NCBI GenBank assembly: GCA_016125275.1
Contig: WGMB01000004.1
Location: 124,001-188,000, forward strand
Reading direction: 5' to 3'
DNA from: Acidobacteriota bacterium
Lineage (GTDB): Bacteria > Acidobacteriota > Terriglobia > Bryobacterales > UBA6623
Length of the DNA stretch: 64,000 nt
Shown in pieces: positions 27,935 to 36,942 of the stretch (the first letter of the stretch is position 1; each line of letters opens with the position of its first letter). The notes under the pieces are model-generated. The model was not told the DNA's origin. It ran no database searches and was given only the letters and a program-made list of their open reading frames with translations. A program made the position numbers and the translations under genes.

Positions 27935-29353
27935 CTACTTGGGGCGCACGTAGCTGGGCAGGACTTTCTGCTTGGCGTCCTTCCACAGGTCGGGATCGCC
28001 GCAGCCGAGGGAGTCGAACCAGCCGTGCAGCTTGGCGCTGAGGCGGGCGTGCTGGGTTTGCCGCGCCGGGTCGTCGAAGAGGTTGACGCGCTCGGCCGGG
28101 TCCGCCGCCAGGTGGTAGAGCTCGCTGGGGAAGCCTTCGGTGCGCTCGGTGAGCTTCCAGTCGGGCTCGCGGATGGTGCGGCAGTATTGGTACTCGGCGT
28201 AGACGGTGTCGTCCCAACTCTCGGCGGTTTCGCCGCGCAGCAGAGGGGCGTAGCTGCGGCCCGGGAGGGGCTTGGGAGAGTCCAGCGGCGGCAGGCCGAG
28301 GTAGTCGAGCACGGTGGGCGCGAAGTCGTAGAAGCTGGTGCAGGCCTGGACGCGGCCCGCGCCGGGGATGCGGCCGGGCTGGCGGAAGAAGGCCGGCACG
28401 CGCAGGGACTCGTCGAACATGTTGTAGGGCCAGGAGGTGTTGCCCTTGCCCCAGAGGCCGTGCTGCTCGAGCAGGAAGCCGTGGTCGGAGAGGTAGATGA
28501 ACAAAGTGTCGGCGGCGAGGCCGTGGTCGTCGAGGCGGGCGGCGATGCGGCCGACGTTGTCGTCGATGGCGCTGATCATGCCGTAGTAGTGCAGCTTGCT
28601 GTCGCGGTTGCCGACGTTGCGGCGCGAAAGGCTGTGGGCGATGGGCTCGTTGAGGGGCTCGCCGGGGAAGGTGGCGAAGGGCGAGTCGCGGTAGAGCGAG
28701 AGGTACTTGTCGGGCGTGCCCTCATAAGGCGTGTGGGGCGCGTTGTAGCTGACGAAGCAGAAGAAGGGGTGGTCCTTGGATTGGTCGATGAATTCGAGGG
28801 CCTTGTCGGTGATGACGTCGGTGGCGTAGCCCGGGTAGACCTGCTTTTCGCCCTGCCAATACATTTCGGGGTCTTGGTAGCGGGAGCCGCCGGTGGGCAT
28901 GGCGAACCAGTAGTCGAAGCCGGCTTGAGGCGTGGCGCTGTCGCCCATGTGCCACTTGCCGGAGAGGCCGCAGCGGTAGCCGTTGCGGGCCAGAGCTTCG
29001 GATAGAGTGGCCTCGCCGGCCAGGAACTGCTGCGCGGAGTCGCCTTCGTTGCCGTCGCTGATCCAGTCGTGGACGCCGTGCTGCGAAGGGATTTGGCCGG
29101 TCATCAGCGTCATGCGGCTGGGCGAGCAGACCGGAGTGGTGCAGAAGGCGTTGTCGAGCACGGCGCCTTCGCGGGCGAGCTGGTCGCTGTAGGGCGTCTT
29201 GATCTCGGGGTTGCCGTAGACGCCGAGGGTGGCGGGGGCCTGGTCGTCAGTGAGGACGAAGACGACGTTGGAGGGGCGCTGCGAGGGCGGGGAGCCGGCG
29301 CAGGCGGCCAGCGCGGCGGCGGAGGCGGATTGGAGGAACCGGCGGCGGTGCAC
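27935..29353 (-). CDS. Exported type I sulfatase
   Basis: The protein has 472 residues from GTG 29351-29353. Its N-terminus (MHRRRFLQSASAAALAACAG) can be read as a Tat signal with a lipobox cysteine. The formylglycine motif is C76-S-P-S-R80 (VCSPSRMTLMTG), and LTDDQ gives metal ligands. It is likely to desulfate polysaccharide outside the cytoplasm. A TAGAAT box ends six bases before the GTG and is divergent from the glycosyltransferase promoter. It is convergent with the GH-like gene, with its stop four bases away. Confidence 0.92.
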   Translation of the reverse strand: MHRRRFLQSASAAALAACAGSPPSQRPSNVVFVLTDDQAPATLGVYGNPEIKTPYSDQLAREGAVLDNAFCTTPVCSPSRMTLMTGQIPSQHGVHDWISDGNEGDSAQQFLAGEATLSEALARNGYRCGLSGKWHMGDSATPQAGFDYWFAMPTGGSRYQDPEMYWQGEKQVYPGYATDVITDKALEFIDQSKDHPFFCFVSYNAPHTPYEGTPDKYLSLYRDSPFATFPGEPLNEPIAHSLSRRNVGNRDSKLHYYGMISAIDDNVGRIAARLDDHGLAADTLFIYLSDHGFLLEQHGLWGKGNTSWPYNMFDESLRVPAFFRQPGRIPGAGRVQACTSFYDFAPTVLDYLGLPPLDSPKPLPGRSYAPLLRGETAESWDDTVYAEYQYCRTIREPDWKLTERTEGFPSELYHLAADPAERVNLFDDPARQTQHARLSAKLHGWFDSLGCGDPDLWKDAKQKVLPSYVRPK

Positions 29354-29359
29354 GGGCCT

Positions 29360-29389
29360 ATTCTAGTCCCCCTGGGGAGCGGCTAGACT
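29360..29389. promoter_or_regulatory. Interlocked divergent promoters, TAGAAT (-) and TAGACT (+)
   Basis: The minus box TAGAAT (29360-29365) ends six bases before GTG 29353, and the plus box TAGACT (29384-29389) ends eight bases before GTG 29398. The boxes are 18 bases apart, so each -35 position falls on the other box. Polymerase could use only one side at a time (inference). Confidence 0.5.
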
Positions 29390-29397
29390 GGTGGGGC

Positions 29398-30840
29398 GTG
29401 CCAAGCGGTTCACCTGGCAGGCCCTGGAGCGCGGCCGAATGGGCCCTGTTGGCGACGCTGTTCGGCGGCGGATTGCTGGTCTTTCTGACCCAGCCGATCA
29501 ACCCATTTCCCTACGACGACTGGTTCCTGTCGCAAGACCGGCTGTGGCGGCGGGAGCCGGGCGGGAACAACTACACGCCGGTGGCGGCGCCGGCGCTGCT
29601 GTACGGCGGGATTCATGGGCTGGCGAGCGCGGCCGGGCTGGGCTTGGACGTGGAGCTGAGGCTGGGCGTGCTGGCGCACCAACTGATGCTGGCGCTGGCG
29701 GGCGTGTGGATCTACCTGTCGCATCGGCGGCTGGGGTTTGGCCGGTGGAGCGCCGTGGCCGCACTGCTGGCGGTGGTCTTCGTCCAAAGCACCTACGTGG
29801 CGCAGGCGTTCTGGTCAGAGAACGTGATGCTGTGGCTGGTTTCGCTGTCGATCTGGCTGACGCTCGAGATCGCGACCGACGGCGGCGGGTCCCGGGGCCG
29901 GTTCTGGGGGCTGACGGCGGCGCTGGGAGCCGCGCTGGGGCTGGCGACGATCACGCGGGCGGTGCCGATCGTGCTGTTGCCGGCGGCGCTGTGGATGACG
30001 AAGGCAGAGCTGCCGTCGGAGCGGTGGCGGCGCTTTGCGGTCGGGCTGTCGGCGGCGGTGGCGGCGCTCGTGGCGGCGCAGATGACGGCCAACCACTGGC
30101 GGTACGGCCGCTGGGAGCTGAGCCATTCGACCGGTTTGCACCTGTGGGACGGCGTCAGCTACGCCTCGGACGCGATTCTGGCCGAGTCGGCGCTGTATGC
30201 GCGGATGAAGGCGCTCGAGCCGGAGATACAGGGCCGCTGGTGGTGGGAGTTGCCGCGGCCGGACGGGATCGGGACGACGACGGTCGACCTGGAAGACGCC
30301 GTGCGGCCGATGGTGCTGGAAGGGATTCGCCGCCACCCGGCGCTGTTCCTGCGGCAAGGGCTGCGGGATCTGCGGCGCGGGCTGTTCCTGGCGCCGTACG
30401 CGATCGGCCGAAGCGATCCCGGCCGGAAGAATCCGTTGGGGCGGGAAGGGTTCGTGCCCGCGCCCTGGCGGGAGGGGCCGGCGGTGCGAGCGGCGCTGGA
30501 CGCCATCCGGGAGCCGCTGCGAGAGCTCTACGGGTGGGCGCTGAAGGCGGCTCTGGCCGGCGGGGCGGTGTGGTGGGCGGCGTTGTGGCTGCGGCCGGCC
30601 GGGGAGCGGCGGCGCCGCTGGGGCGAGCGGGACTTTCGCGCCTGGGCGTGGCTGGCGTTCGTGCTGGTGACGGCGATCTACGTGAGCAACCAGATCGAGA
30701 AGCTGGACCCGCGCTTCGCGCTGCCGTATGTGGGCGCGGCGGCGCTGTTGGTTTCGCTGGGCTGCCGGCTGGCGACGCGGATTCCGTGGATGGCGCTCGG
30801 GCGGGATGGCGCGATTACAGAGCGACCTCGTCCCAGGTGA
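29398..30840 (+). CDS. GT39/ArnT-like multi-pass membrane glycosyltransferase
   Basis: The protein has 480 residues from GTG 29398. About ten hydrophobic segments are visible. The first extracytoplasmic loop has FPYDDWFLSQDRLW with the paired acidic residues (DD) expected of GT-C glycosyltransferases using polyprenyl-phosphate sugars. It probably transfers a sugar to lipid A, protein or polysaccharide on the outer face of the inner membrane. Its last 26 bases overlap the convergent oxidoreductase gene ending at 30815. Confidence 0.68.
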   Translation: MPSGSPGRPWSAAEWALLATLFGGGLLVFLTQPINPFPYDDWFLSQDRLWRREPGGNNYTPVAAPALLYGGIHGLASAAGLGLDVELRLGVLAHQLMLALAGVWIYLSHRRLGFGRWSAVAALLAVVFVQSTYVAQAFWSENVMLWLVSLSIWLTLEIATDGGGSRGRFWGLTAALGAALGLATITRAVPIVLLPAALWMTKAELPSERWRRFAVGLSAAVAALVAAQMTANHWRYGRWELSHSTGLHLWDGVSYASDAILAESALYARMKALEPEIQGRWWWELPRPDGIGTTTVDLEDAVRPMVLEGIRRHPALFLRQGLRDLRRGLFLAPYAIGRSDPGRKNPLGREGFVPAPWREGPAVRAALDAIREPLRELYGWALKAALAGGAVWWAALWLRPAGERRRRWGERDFRAWAWLAFVLVTAIYVSNQIEKLDPRFALPYVGAAALLVSLGCRLATRIPWMALGRDGAITERPRPR

Positions 30841-31924
30841 CGATGCGCTCTTCCTCGATGGCCTTCTTGCCCATCAGGGCCATCAGCGTGGCGTACATGC
30901 CGTAGGTGACGTTGTTGAGCGGCTCGGAGCTCTCGCGGACGTGCTGGTAGAAGGCGTCGACGGCGTTCTGGGTCATGTCGCCGCGGTCGCCTTCCCACAA
31001 CACTTCCGGCTTGGGGGCCTGGCCTTCGCGCTCGGTGAGGACGGACTTGGTTCCGCTGGGCAGGTCGACGGCGCCGGTGTGGCCCCAGATGCGCTCGGAG
31101 ATTCCCGAGAAGCCGCGCGGGTCGATGTAGAGGTGGGTGAAGCTGAGGCGGATGTTGTCCGGGTACTCGAAGATGCAGGCGTAGTGGTCCCAGATGGAGC
31201 GGTTGGGGAAAGGGCGGCCCTGGTAGACGTTGATGCCGCCGAGCCCCATGGCCTTGATGGGGTGGGTCTTCATGGCCCAGTTCATCAGGTCGAAGATGTG
31301 CACGGCTTGCTCGACGATGATGTTGCCGGAGCGCGAGGCGTCGAACAGCCAAGGCTTTTCGGGCGGCAGGTCGCCGGTGTGGCGGTCGCCCTGCATGTAG
31401 GCCACCGGGCCGATGCCGCCCTGGTGGATGTGCTCGATGGCGGCTCGGCGGGGCGGGTCGTAGCGCAACTGGAAGCCGGTTTGGAGAATGCCTTTGGCCT
31501 TGCGGGCGGCCTCGACGACTTGCTTGACCTCCAGGGGCGTGAGGCCGAGGGGCTTTTCGAGATAGATGCTCTTGCCGGCCTCGAGTGCGGCGATGGCCAT
31601 CTCCTTGTGCAGGTCGACCGGCGTGGCGATGATGACGGCGTCGACGTCCTTGCGCTCGAGCAGCTTGCGGTAGTCGGCGAGGAGGTCCGGCTTCCACTGC
31701 TTGGCGAGGGTCGCACCGCGGTCGCGGGCTTCGGGGTCGATGTCGCAGATGGCGGTGAAGCGCACCTTGGGCGACTTGACGGCGCGGGTGAGGACGGTGG
31801 TTCCGCGGCCGCCGACTCCGATGATGGCGGCGTTGACCTCGTCTTGCTGGTTCTGCGCGGAGAGCAGGGCCGGGGCGGCGAGGGCTGCGGCGCCGAGAAT
31901 CTTCCGCCGGGTCAGGTCTTGCAT
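30815..31924 (-). CDS. Tat-exported Gfo/Idh/MocA-family oxidoreductase
   Basis: The protein has 369 residues from ATG 31922-31924, preceded by GGGAGGAAG as a ribosome site. The N-terminus (MQDLTRRKILGAAALAAPAL) is a Tat signal. The Rossmann motif AAIIGVGGRGTTVLTR follows, then ICDIDPEAR and YLEKPLGLTPLE with the catalytic lysine. Such exported NAD(P)-dependent enzymes are typical of Acidobacteriota, Planctomycetota and Verrucomicrobiota and work on sugars; the cofactor must be pre-bound before export. Substrate unknown. Confidence 0.88.
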   Translation of the reverse strand: MQDLTRRKILGAAALAAPALLSAQNQQDEVNAAIIGVGGRGTTVLTRAVKSPKVRFTAICDIDPEARDRGATLAKQWKPDLLADYRKLLERKDVDAVIIATPVDLHKEMAIAALEAGKSIYLEKPLGLTPLEVKQVVEAARKAKGILQTGFQLRYDPPRRAAIEHIHQGGIGPVAYMQGDRHTGDLPPEKPWLFDASRSGNIIVEQAVHIFDLMNWAMKTHPIKAMGLGGINVYQGRPFPNRSIWDHYACIFEYPDNIRLSFTHLYIDPRGFSGISERIWGHTGAVDLPSGTKSVLTEREGQAPKPEVLWEGDRGDMTQNAVDAFYQHVRESSEPLNNVTYGMYATLMALMGKKAIEEERIVTWDEVAL

Positions 31925-31962
31925 TCTCTTCCTCCCATCGATGCAGGGCGCCGAAATCGAGC

Positions 31963-32304
31963 TCAAGGTTTCAGGATCATCGAGAGCCCGAAGGCGATCT
32001 GCCGAATTCGTTCCGGAGAGAGCCGCCCGATGAAGTCGCGCAGGTCTTCTTTGTCGACCGTAATGATCTGGGTGACGTTGACGACGCTACGCTCGGGCAG
32101 ACCCGCTTCCCCTGCCTCCAGCAGGACGTTGCTGGGGGCTCCGGCTCTTCGCAGATTCGTGGTGAGCGCGCACAGGATTGTCGTGCGAATGGCGCTGGCG
32201 TTGAGCAGGTCGTTCTGCACTACGACGTGCGGGCGGATCAACGCCGGGGCGGAGCCGCGCGGCCTGCCGGGATCGAACCAGTAGATCTCGCCCTGCCGGA
32301 TCAC
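31963..32304 (-). CDS. MazF/PemK-type mRNA interferase toxin
   Basis: The protein has 113 residues, starting at GTG 32302-32304, which overlaps the antitoxin TGA (GTGA). The opening IRQGEIYWFDPGRPRGSAPA and HVVVQNDLLNASAIRTTILC match the MazF fold, including the strand carrying the RNase arginine. SVVNVTQIITVDKEDL is the family's third block. It should cleave mRNA at a short motif. The coupled start and antitoxin-first order are standard. Confidence 0.9.
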   Translation of the reverse strand: MIRQGEIYWFDPGRPRGSAPALIRPHVVVQNDLLNASAIRTTILCALTTNLRRAGAPSNVLLEAGEAGLPERSVVNVTQIITVDKEDLRDFIGRLSPERIRQIAFGLSMILKP

Positions 32305-32552
32305 TCGCCTTCTCGCTCGAGCCGCTCACGATAGTAGTCCAGCGTAGCGTCCCGCAGCTGCTTCTCCGCGGGATCGTCGTCCGCATAGGCCTCGTTGTAG
32401 AGGGCCAGCAGTCGCTCGCTCTCGAGGCGCTGCAGGCGTTCGTCGAGGGCTTCGGCCACGAAGCGGCTTCGCGGCGTTCCCGATTCCTTGACTTCCCGCT
32501 CCATCCGCTCGAAGATCTCTTCCGGCAGCGAGATGGTGGTCTTGACGGTCAT
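32301..32552 (-). CDS. Ribbon-helix-helix antitoxin (MazE partner)
   Basis: The protein has 83 residues from ATG 32550-32552; the open frame extends upstream, but this start gives the canonical MTVKTTISLPEEIFERMERE ribbon-helix-helix. The C-terminal helix (LDYYRERLEREGE) would block MazF. A TATACT box ends only six bases before the ATG, so the mRNA should be leaderless. RHH antitoxins repress their own promoter. Confidence 0.87.
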   Translation of the reverse strand: MTVKTTISLPEEIFERMEREVKESGTPRSRFVAEALDERLQRLESERLLALYNEAYADDDPAEKQLRDATLDYYRERLEREGE

Positions 32553-32558
32553 ACCTGG

Positions 32559-32564
32559 AGTATA
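32559..32564 (-). promoter_or_regulatory. -10-like box TATACT of mazEF-like operon
   Basis: TATACT ends six bases before ATG 32552. The likely autoregulatory operator overlaps it. Confidence 0.6.
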
Positions 32565-32574
32565 ACCGACGGCC

Positions 32575-33741
32575 TTACCAGCCCAGCAGCTTTTTGTAGA
32601 CCGGGTAGAGGCCGGCTTTGGCTTCGATGCCGATGCCGGGGGCGTCGGGCAGCCGGACCACGCCATTCTCCACGGGGACGCCGTCGGCGAAGCCGCCGAA
32701 GGGTTCGAAGACGCCGGGGTAGGACTCGTTGCCGCCCAGTCCCAGGCCGGCGGCCAGGTGCAGCGCGAACTGGTGGCCTCCGTGCGGCACGCAGCGGCCG
32801 GGCGACCAGCCTTGCTCGGCCAGCACGGCCAAGGTGCGGCGGTACTCCACCAGGCCGTAGCTGAGCGCCGGGTCCATCTGCAGGTAGTCGCGCTCGGGCC
32901 GCATGCCGCCGTAGCGCAACAGGTTGCGGGCGTCCTGGTGGGAGAAGATGTTCTCGCCGGTGGCGACGGGAACCTGGGATTCGGCGGCGATCTCGGCGTT
33001 GAGCTCGAAGTCGAGCGGGTCGCCTGGCTCTTCGTACCACAGCAGCGGGTAGCCGGCCAGGGCGCGGGCGTAGGCCAGCGCGGTGGGCCGGTCGAAGCGG
33101 CCGTTGGCGTCGACGGCCAGACGGCGGTCCGGTCCGATGGCGGCGAGGACGGCTTCGATGCGGGCGATGTCGTCGGCGAGCGGGGCGCCGCCGATCTTGA
33201 TCTTCACCGACTCGTAGCCCATGTCGACGTAGCGGCGCATCTCGTCCACGAGCTGCGGGATGTCCTTGCCGGGATAGTAGTAGCCGCCGGCGGCGTAGAC
33301 CCAGGCTTGGTTGGAGAAGCCGCAGCGGTTGTAGCGTTCGCCCAGGAACTGGTAGAGCGGCTTGCCTTCGACCTTGGCCGCCAAGTCCCACAAGGCCATG
33401 TCGACGACGCCGACGGCGACGGAGCGCTCGCCGTGGCCGCCGGGTTTCTCGTCGCGCATCATGGCGTCCCAGGCTTTTTCGGGCGAGAGGGCGCCGTCGG
33501 CGTCGAGCAGGCTCTTGGGGGAGGCTTCGAGCAGCCGCGGCAGGATGCGCCGGCTCAAGATGTCCTGCTGGTCGTAGCGGCCGTTGGAGTTGAAGCCGAA
33601 GCCGACCAGGGGTTTGCCGTCGCGGACGACGTCGGAGACCACGGCGACGACCGAGACGGTCATCTTGGCGAAAGAGATGTAGGCGTTGCGAATCTCGGAG
33701 GCGATCGGAACGACGGCGTGGTGAATGGCTCGTATGCGCAC
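32575..33741 (-). CDS. D(-)-tartrate dehydratase-like enolase-superfamily enzyme
   Basis: The protein has 388 residues from GTG 33739-33741. It closely resembles the characterised Bradyrhizobium D-tartrate dehydratase throughout, for example IRNAYISFAKMTVS, VGFGFNSNGRYDQQD, EKPGGHGERSVAVG and YAAGGYYYPGK. The catalytic lysine is K182 (SVKIKIGG); the metal ligands are D211, E237 and E263; the catalytic histidine is H320 (CVPHGGHQ), all shifted by two from the Bradyrhizobium enzyme as I recall it. It dehydrates tartrate to oxaloacetate in the cytoplasm. A TACAAT box lies nine bases upstream. Confidence 0.9.
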   Translation of the reverse strand: MRIRAIHHAVVPIASEIRNAYISFAKMTVSVVAVVSDVVRDGKPLVGFGFNSNGRYDQQDILSRRILPRLLEASPKSLLDADGALSPEKAWDAMMRDEKPGGHGERSVAVGVVDMALWDLAAKVEGKPLYQFLGERYNRCGFSNQAWVYAAGGYYYPGKDIPQLVDEMRRYVDMGYESVKIKIGGAPLADDIARIEAVLAAIGPDRRLAVDANGRFDRPTALAYARALAGYPLLWYEEPGDPLDFELNAEIAAESQVPVATGENIFSHQDARNLLRYGGMRPERDYLQMDPALSYGLVEYRRTLAVLAEQGWSPGRCVPHGGHQFALHLAAGLGLGGNESYPGVFEPFGGFADGVPVENGVVRLPDAPGIGIEAKAGLYPVYKKLLGW

Positions 33742-33750
33742 GAATCGCAG

Positions 33751-33756
33751 ATTGTA
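33751..33756 (-). promoter_or_regulatory. -10-like box TACAAT deciding a GTG start
   Basis: TACAAT ends nine bases before GTG 33741 and lies inside the open frame that continues to 33885, so translation cannot begin upstream of it. Confidence 0.55.
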
Positions 33757-33832
33757 GCGCGGCGCCTGGGCGCGGCGGGTTCGGACGGCCGGCGGAGGCC
33801 TGCTAGAGTCTAGAGTGACGAGCGAATCCCCG

Positions 33833-35830
33833 ATGCGAAACCTTCTCCTGCTGAGCCTCTCGTTCACGATCTGCGCCGCCGGCATGACGCCTCCGCCGAG
33901 CGTGGATCGGGAGGTCGCCGAGTGGACGATACGGCTGGGCGGAGCGGTGGTGACCGAAGGGGGGACGCGGCGGATTCAGAAGCTGACCGAGCTACCGGCT
34001 GGAGATTTTCGGCTGGAAGAGGTCAACCTGGTGGGCTGCAACATCGATCCGCCGGACTTGGCGCGGTTGAGCCCGCTGATCGCGCTCAAGAGGGTGCACC
34101 TGCCGGGGCCGATGTGGAATCCGCGAGCCGGGGCGAACATCGACCACAGCAAGCGGCTGGGCTTCCTGTCGTCGATCCCGAACCTGGAAGAGCTGACCTT
34201 CAGCTACACCTTCTTGGCGCGGATCAAGTTCAACGACCCGGGCTTGACGATGATTACGCCGCTGGCGGACTCGCTGCGGGCGCTGCGGATGCGGCGGACG
34301 TCGCTGAAGGGCGAGACGCTGGAGCCGTTCGTCAACCTGCGCGAGCTGGACTTGACGTTCTCGACCATCACCGACAAGGCGATGCCGGCGATCGGGCGGA
34401 TGCACGAGCTGGAGAAGCTGTGGCTGCGGGACAGCCGGGTGACCGATGACGGGCTGGAGGAGCTGGCCGGGCTGGTGAAGCTGGAAGAGCTGGACCTGAG
34501 CGGGCTGGCGCTGAGCGACCGCGGTCTGGAGCACCTGGCGGGGCTGAAGAAGCTGCAACGGCTGGAGATCCTGGGCGCGGACTTGACCGACGCCGGGCTG
34601 GAGACGTTGCGCGACAAGAAGGACCTGCAGGTGCTGAACCTGTATCGCACGAAGGTAACCAACGCCGGCCTGGACATTCTGAAGGAGCTGCCGAACCTGC
34701 GGATGCTGGACCTGCGCTACACGCGGGTGACGCAAGGCGGCGTGGAAGCCTTGCAGGCGGCGCTGCCGGACTGCCGCATCGAGTTCATCAACATGGCTCC
34801 GCTGCCGTCGGGCAGCCATGAGGTCACGATCCTCGAAAATCCCGCGCCGGCGGCGGTCGCCGCCTGGGCCGAGGGCGTGGGCGGTTCGGCGCGGATGGAA
34901 GGCGGCAAGCTGATCGAGCTGTCGCTGGCCGATACGGCCGTGACCGACGCCGAGATGGCGAACCTGGCGGGCTTGGCGGACCTGCGCCGCCTGAACCTGG
35001 GCACGACGCAGGTGGGCGACCTGGGCGTGGAGAAGCTGACCGGATTGGACAGCCTGGAAGACCTGGACTTGAAGCACACGACGGTCTCCGACGCGGGGCT
35101 GCCTGCGATCGGGCGGCTGCGCAGCCTGGTGAGCCTGGACTTGAGCCACACGCTGGTGGAAGGCTCGGGGCTCAAGGCGCTGCAGTCGCTGGGCAAGCTC
35201 GAGAAGCTGAGCCTGCTCAACGCGCACGTATATGACGACGGCATCGCGCAACTGGTGGATCTGCCGGCGCTGACGAGCCTGAACCTCTCCTACACGGACC
35301 TGACCGACAACGCCGGCGAGTCGCTGGGCAAGATGACCGGGCTGACCTCGCTGAACCTGACCGGCACGGAGCTGAAGGACCCGGGCCTGGAGAAGCTGGC
35401 CGGGCTGACCGGCCTGCGCTTTCTGGGTTTGAGCTACACCCGCATCACCGACGAAGGTTTTCAGGCGCTGGCCGGGATGAAGCAGCTCGAGACGCTGCAT
35501 CTGGTCCGCACGCGCACCGCCGACGAGGCCATGAAGACGATCGCCACGCTGCCCGCGCTCAAGGATCTGAACCTCGACTACACCGAGGTGACCGACGAGG
35601 GCCTGAAGCTGATGCCGGCGGATGCGCCGCTGGAGCGGCTGAGCCTGGACAGCGCCCACGTGAGCGACGCCGGGGTGGAGACGATCAAACAGCTCGACCG
35701 CCTGAAGGCGCTGGACCTGTATCACACGATGGTGACCGAGCAGGGCAAGCAGCAGCTCGACCAGGCTCTGCCCGCCTGCCAGATCACGTTCGACGCCGAT
35801 TCGAGCCGCCCGACCCGGAGAAGGAGCTAG
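33833..35830 (+). CDS. Exported leucine-rich-repeat protein with two duplicated halves
   Basis: The protein has 665 residues from ATG 33833, with signal peptide MRNLLLLSLSFTICAAG; GTG 33815 would add six residues. It contains two solenoids of 23-24-residue LRRs (L-x-x-L-x-L-x-x-T-x-V-T-D-x-G-L). Each half opens with a V-x-x-W...GG cap (residues about 26 and 341) and closes with an ALP-x-C-x-I-x-F motif (about 312 and 651). The halves meet near residue 337. TAGAGT boxes lie at 33804 and 33811. A surface or periplasmic binding role is likely. It is four bases upstream of the second LRR gene. Confidence 0.85.
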   Translation: MRNLLLLSLSFTICAAGMTPPPSVDREVAEWTIRLGGAVVTEGGTRRIQKLTELPAGDFRLEEVNLVGCNIDPPDLARLSPLIALKRVHLPGPMWNPRAGANIDHSKRLGFLSSIPNLEELTFSYTFLARIKFNDPGLTMITPLADSLRALRMRRTSLKGETLEPFVNLRELDLTFSTITDKAMPAIGRMHELEKLWLRDSRVTDDGLEELAGLVKLEELDLSGLALSDRGLEHLAGLKKLQRLEILGADLTDAGLETLRDKKDLQVLNLYRTKVTNAGLDILKELPNLRMLDLRYTRVTQGGVEALQAALPDCRIEFINMAPLPSGSHEVTILENPAPAAVAAWAEGVGGSARMEGGKLIELSLADTAVTDAEMANLAGLADLRRLNLGTTQVGDLGVEKLTGLDSLEDLDLKHTTVSDAGLPAIGRLRSLVSLDLSHTLVEGSGLKALQSLGKLEKLSLLNAHVYDDGIAQLVDLPALTSLNLSYTDLTDNAGESLGKMTGLTSLNLTGTELKDPGLEKLAGLTGLRFLGLSYTRITDEGFQALAGMKQLETLHLVRTRTADEAMKTIATLPALKDLNLDYTEVTDEGLKLMPADAPLERLSLDSAHVSDAGVETIKQLDRLKALDLYHTMVTEQGKQQLDQALPACQITFDADSSRPTRRRS

Positions 35831-35833
35831 CCG

Positions 35834-36940
35834 ATGCGCCCACTCGCCCTGCTGTTGACCGTGTTGACCGCCGCGACGGCTTGGCCGTTGTGCGCCGCCA
35901 CTTGGAGCGAGAACGACGTCGCGCGCTGGGTGCAGAGCGCCGGCGGCACGATCGAGCGCAACGACGCCGGCCAGATCGTCGGGGTGGACCTGTCCGAGAA
36001 GTGGATCAGCGACGACGACTTGGCGCTGCTGGGCCGGCTGGAGCACCTGGAGCGGATCAACCTGGCCTACACCTGGATCAGCGACCAGGGGCTGGAAGAG
36101 CTCAAGGACCTGCAGAACGTGCGGGAGCTGAGCCTGTACTACTGCGACTACATCACAGACGCGGCGGTGATTCCGCTGAAGGGCTGGAAGAAGCTGGAAG
36201 TACTGGACCTGGAGGGCGCCGACGTGACCAGCCGGGCCTTCGAGCACATCGCGCACCTGGAAAACCTGCGGGTGCTGAAGGTGGGCCACAGCCGGGTGGA
36301 GGACGAAGGCTTCGAGAACTTGGCGCCGCTGGAGAAGCTGGAAGAGATCAGCTTTGGCGGCAACAAGATGAGCGGACGGGCGCTGCCTCTGCTGAAGATG
36401 CTGCCGTCGCTGCGGAAGGTGGAGTTGGGCGGGCTGCAGCGGACCGATTCCGGGCTGTGGGGCGTGGCGCTGTCCGACTTCAACCTCGACAGCCTGGCGG
36501 AGCTGACGCAGCTCACGGACCTGGACCTGCACGACACGAAGATCGGCGACAAGGGCCTGGAACGGCTGCTGGGGCTGAAGAACCTGGAGCGGCTGGACCT
36601 GAGCGGGACGCTGGTGGGCGACCTCGGAATGCCCGTTCTGCCCAAGTTCACGCAGTTGCGCGAGCTGCGGCTGTGGCGCGCGGCGAAGGTGGGCGACCGG
36701 GCGATGGCGGCGATCGCCGCGCTGCCGGCGCTGGAAACGGTGGACCTGGCGGAGACGTCGATTAGCGAGGAAGGCCTGCAGGCGCTGCGGACGGCGCCTT
36801 CGCTGAAGCGGCTGTACGTGGGTGCAACGGCGGTGAGCAAGGCGGCCGCCGACGCTTTCGCCAAAGAGAAGCCGGGCGTGCAGGTCTCCTGGGCGCCGCT
36901 GCCGCCGAAGCCGGAACCGGAAGAGAAGGAAGAACGCTAA
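35834..36940 (+). CDS. Exported leucine-rich-repeat protein
   Basis: The protein has 368 residues with signal peptide RPLALLLTVLTAATAWPLC. The mature start repeats the V-x-x-W...GG cap (VARWVQSAGGTIERNDAGQI), then about ten LRRs such as LTDLDLHDTKIGDKGLERLL. The tail PPKPEPEEKEER is proline/acid rich. It begins three bases after the preceding LRR gene and is followed two bases later by the third gene, so all three should be cotranscribed and probably act together. The ligand is unknown. Confidence 0.83.
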   Translation: MRPLALLLTVLTAATAWPLCAATWSENDVARWVQSAGGTIERNDAGQIVGVDLSEKWISDDDLALLGRLEHLERINLAYTWISDQGLEELKDLQNVRELSLYYCDYITDAAVIPLKGWKKLEVLDLEGADVTSRAFEHIAHLENLRVLKVGHSRVEDEGFENLAPLEKLEEISFGGNKMSGRALPLLKMLPSLRKVELGGLQRTDSGLWGVALSDFNLDSLAELTQLTDLDLHDTKIGDKGLERLLGLKNLERLDLSGTLVGDLGMPVLPKFTQLRELRLWRAAKVGDRAMAAIAALPALETVDLAETSISEEGLQALRTAPSLKRLYVGATAVSKAAADAFAKEKPGVQVSWAPLPPKPEPEEKEER

Positions 36941-36942
36941 CG

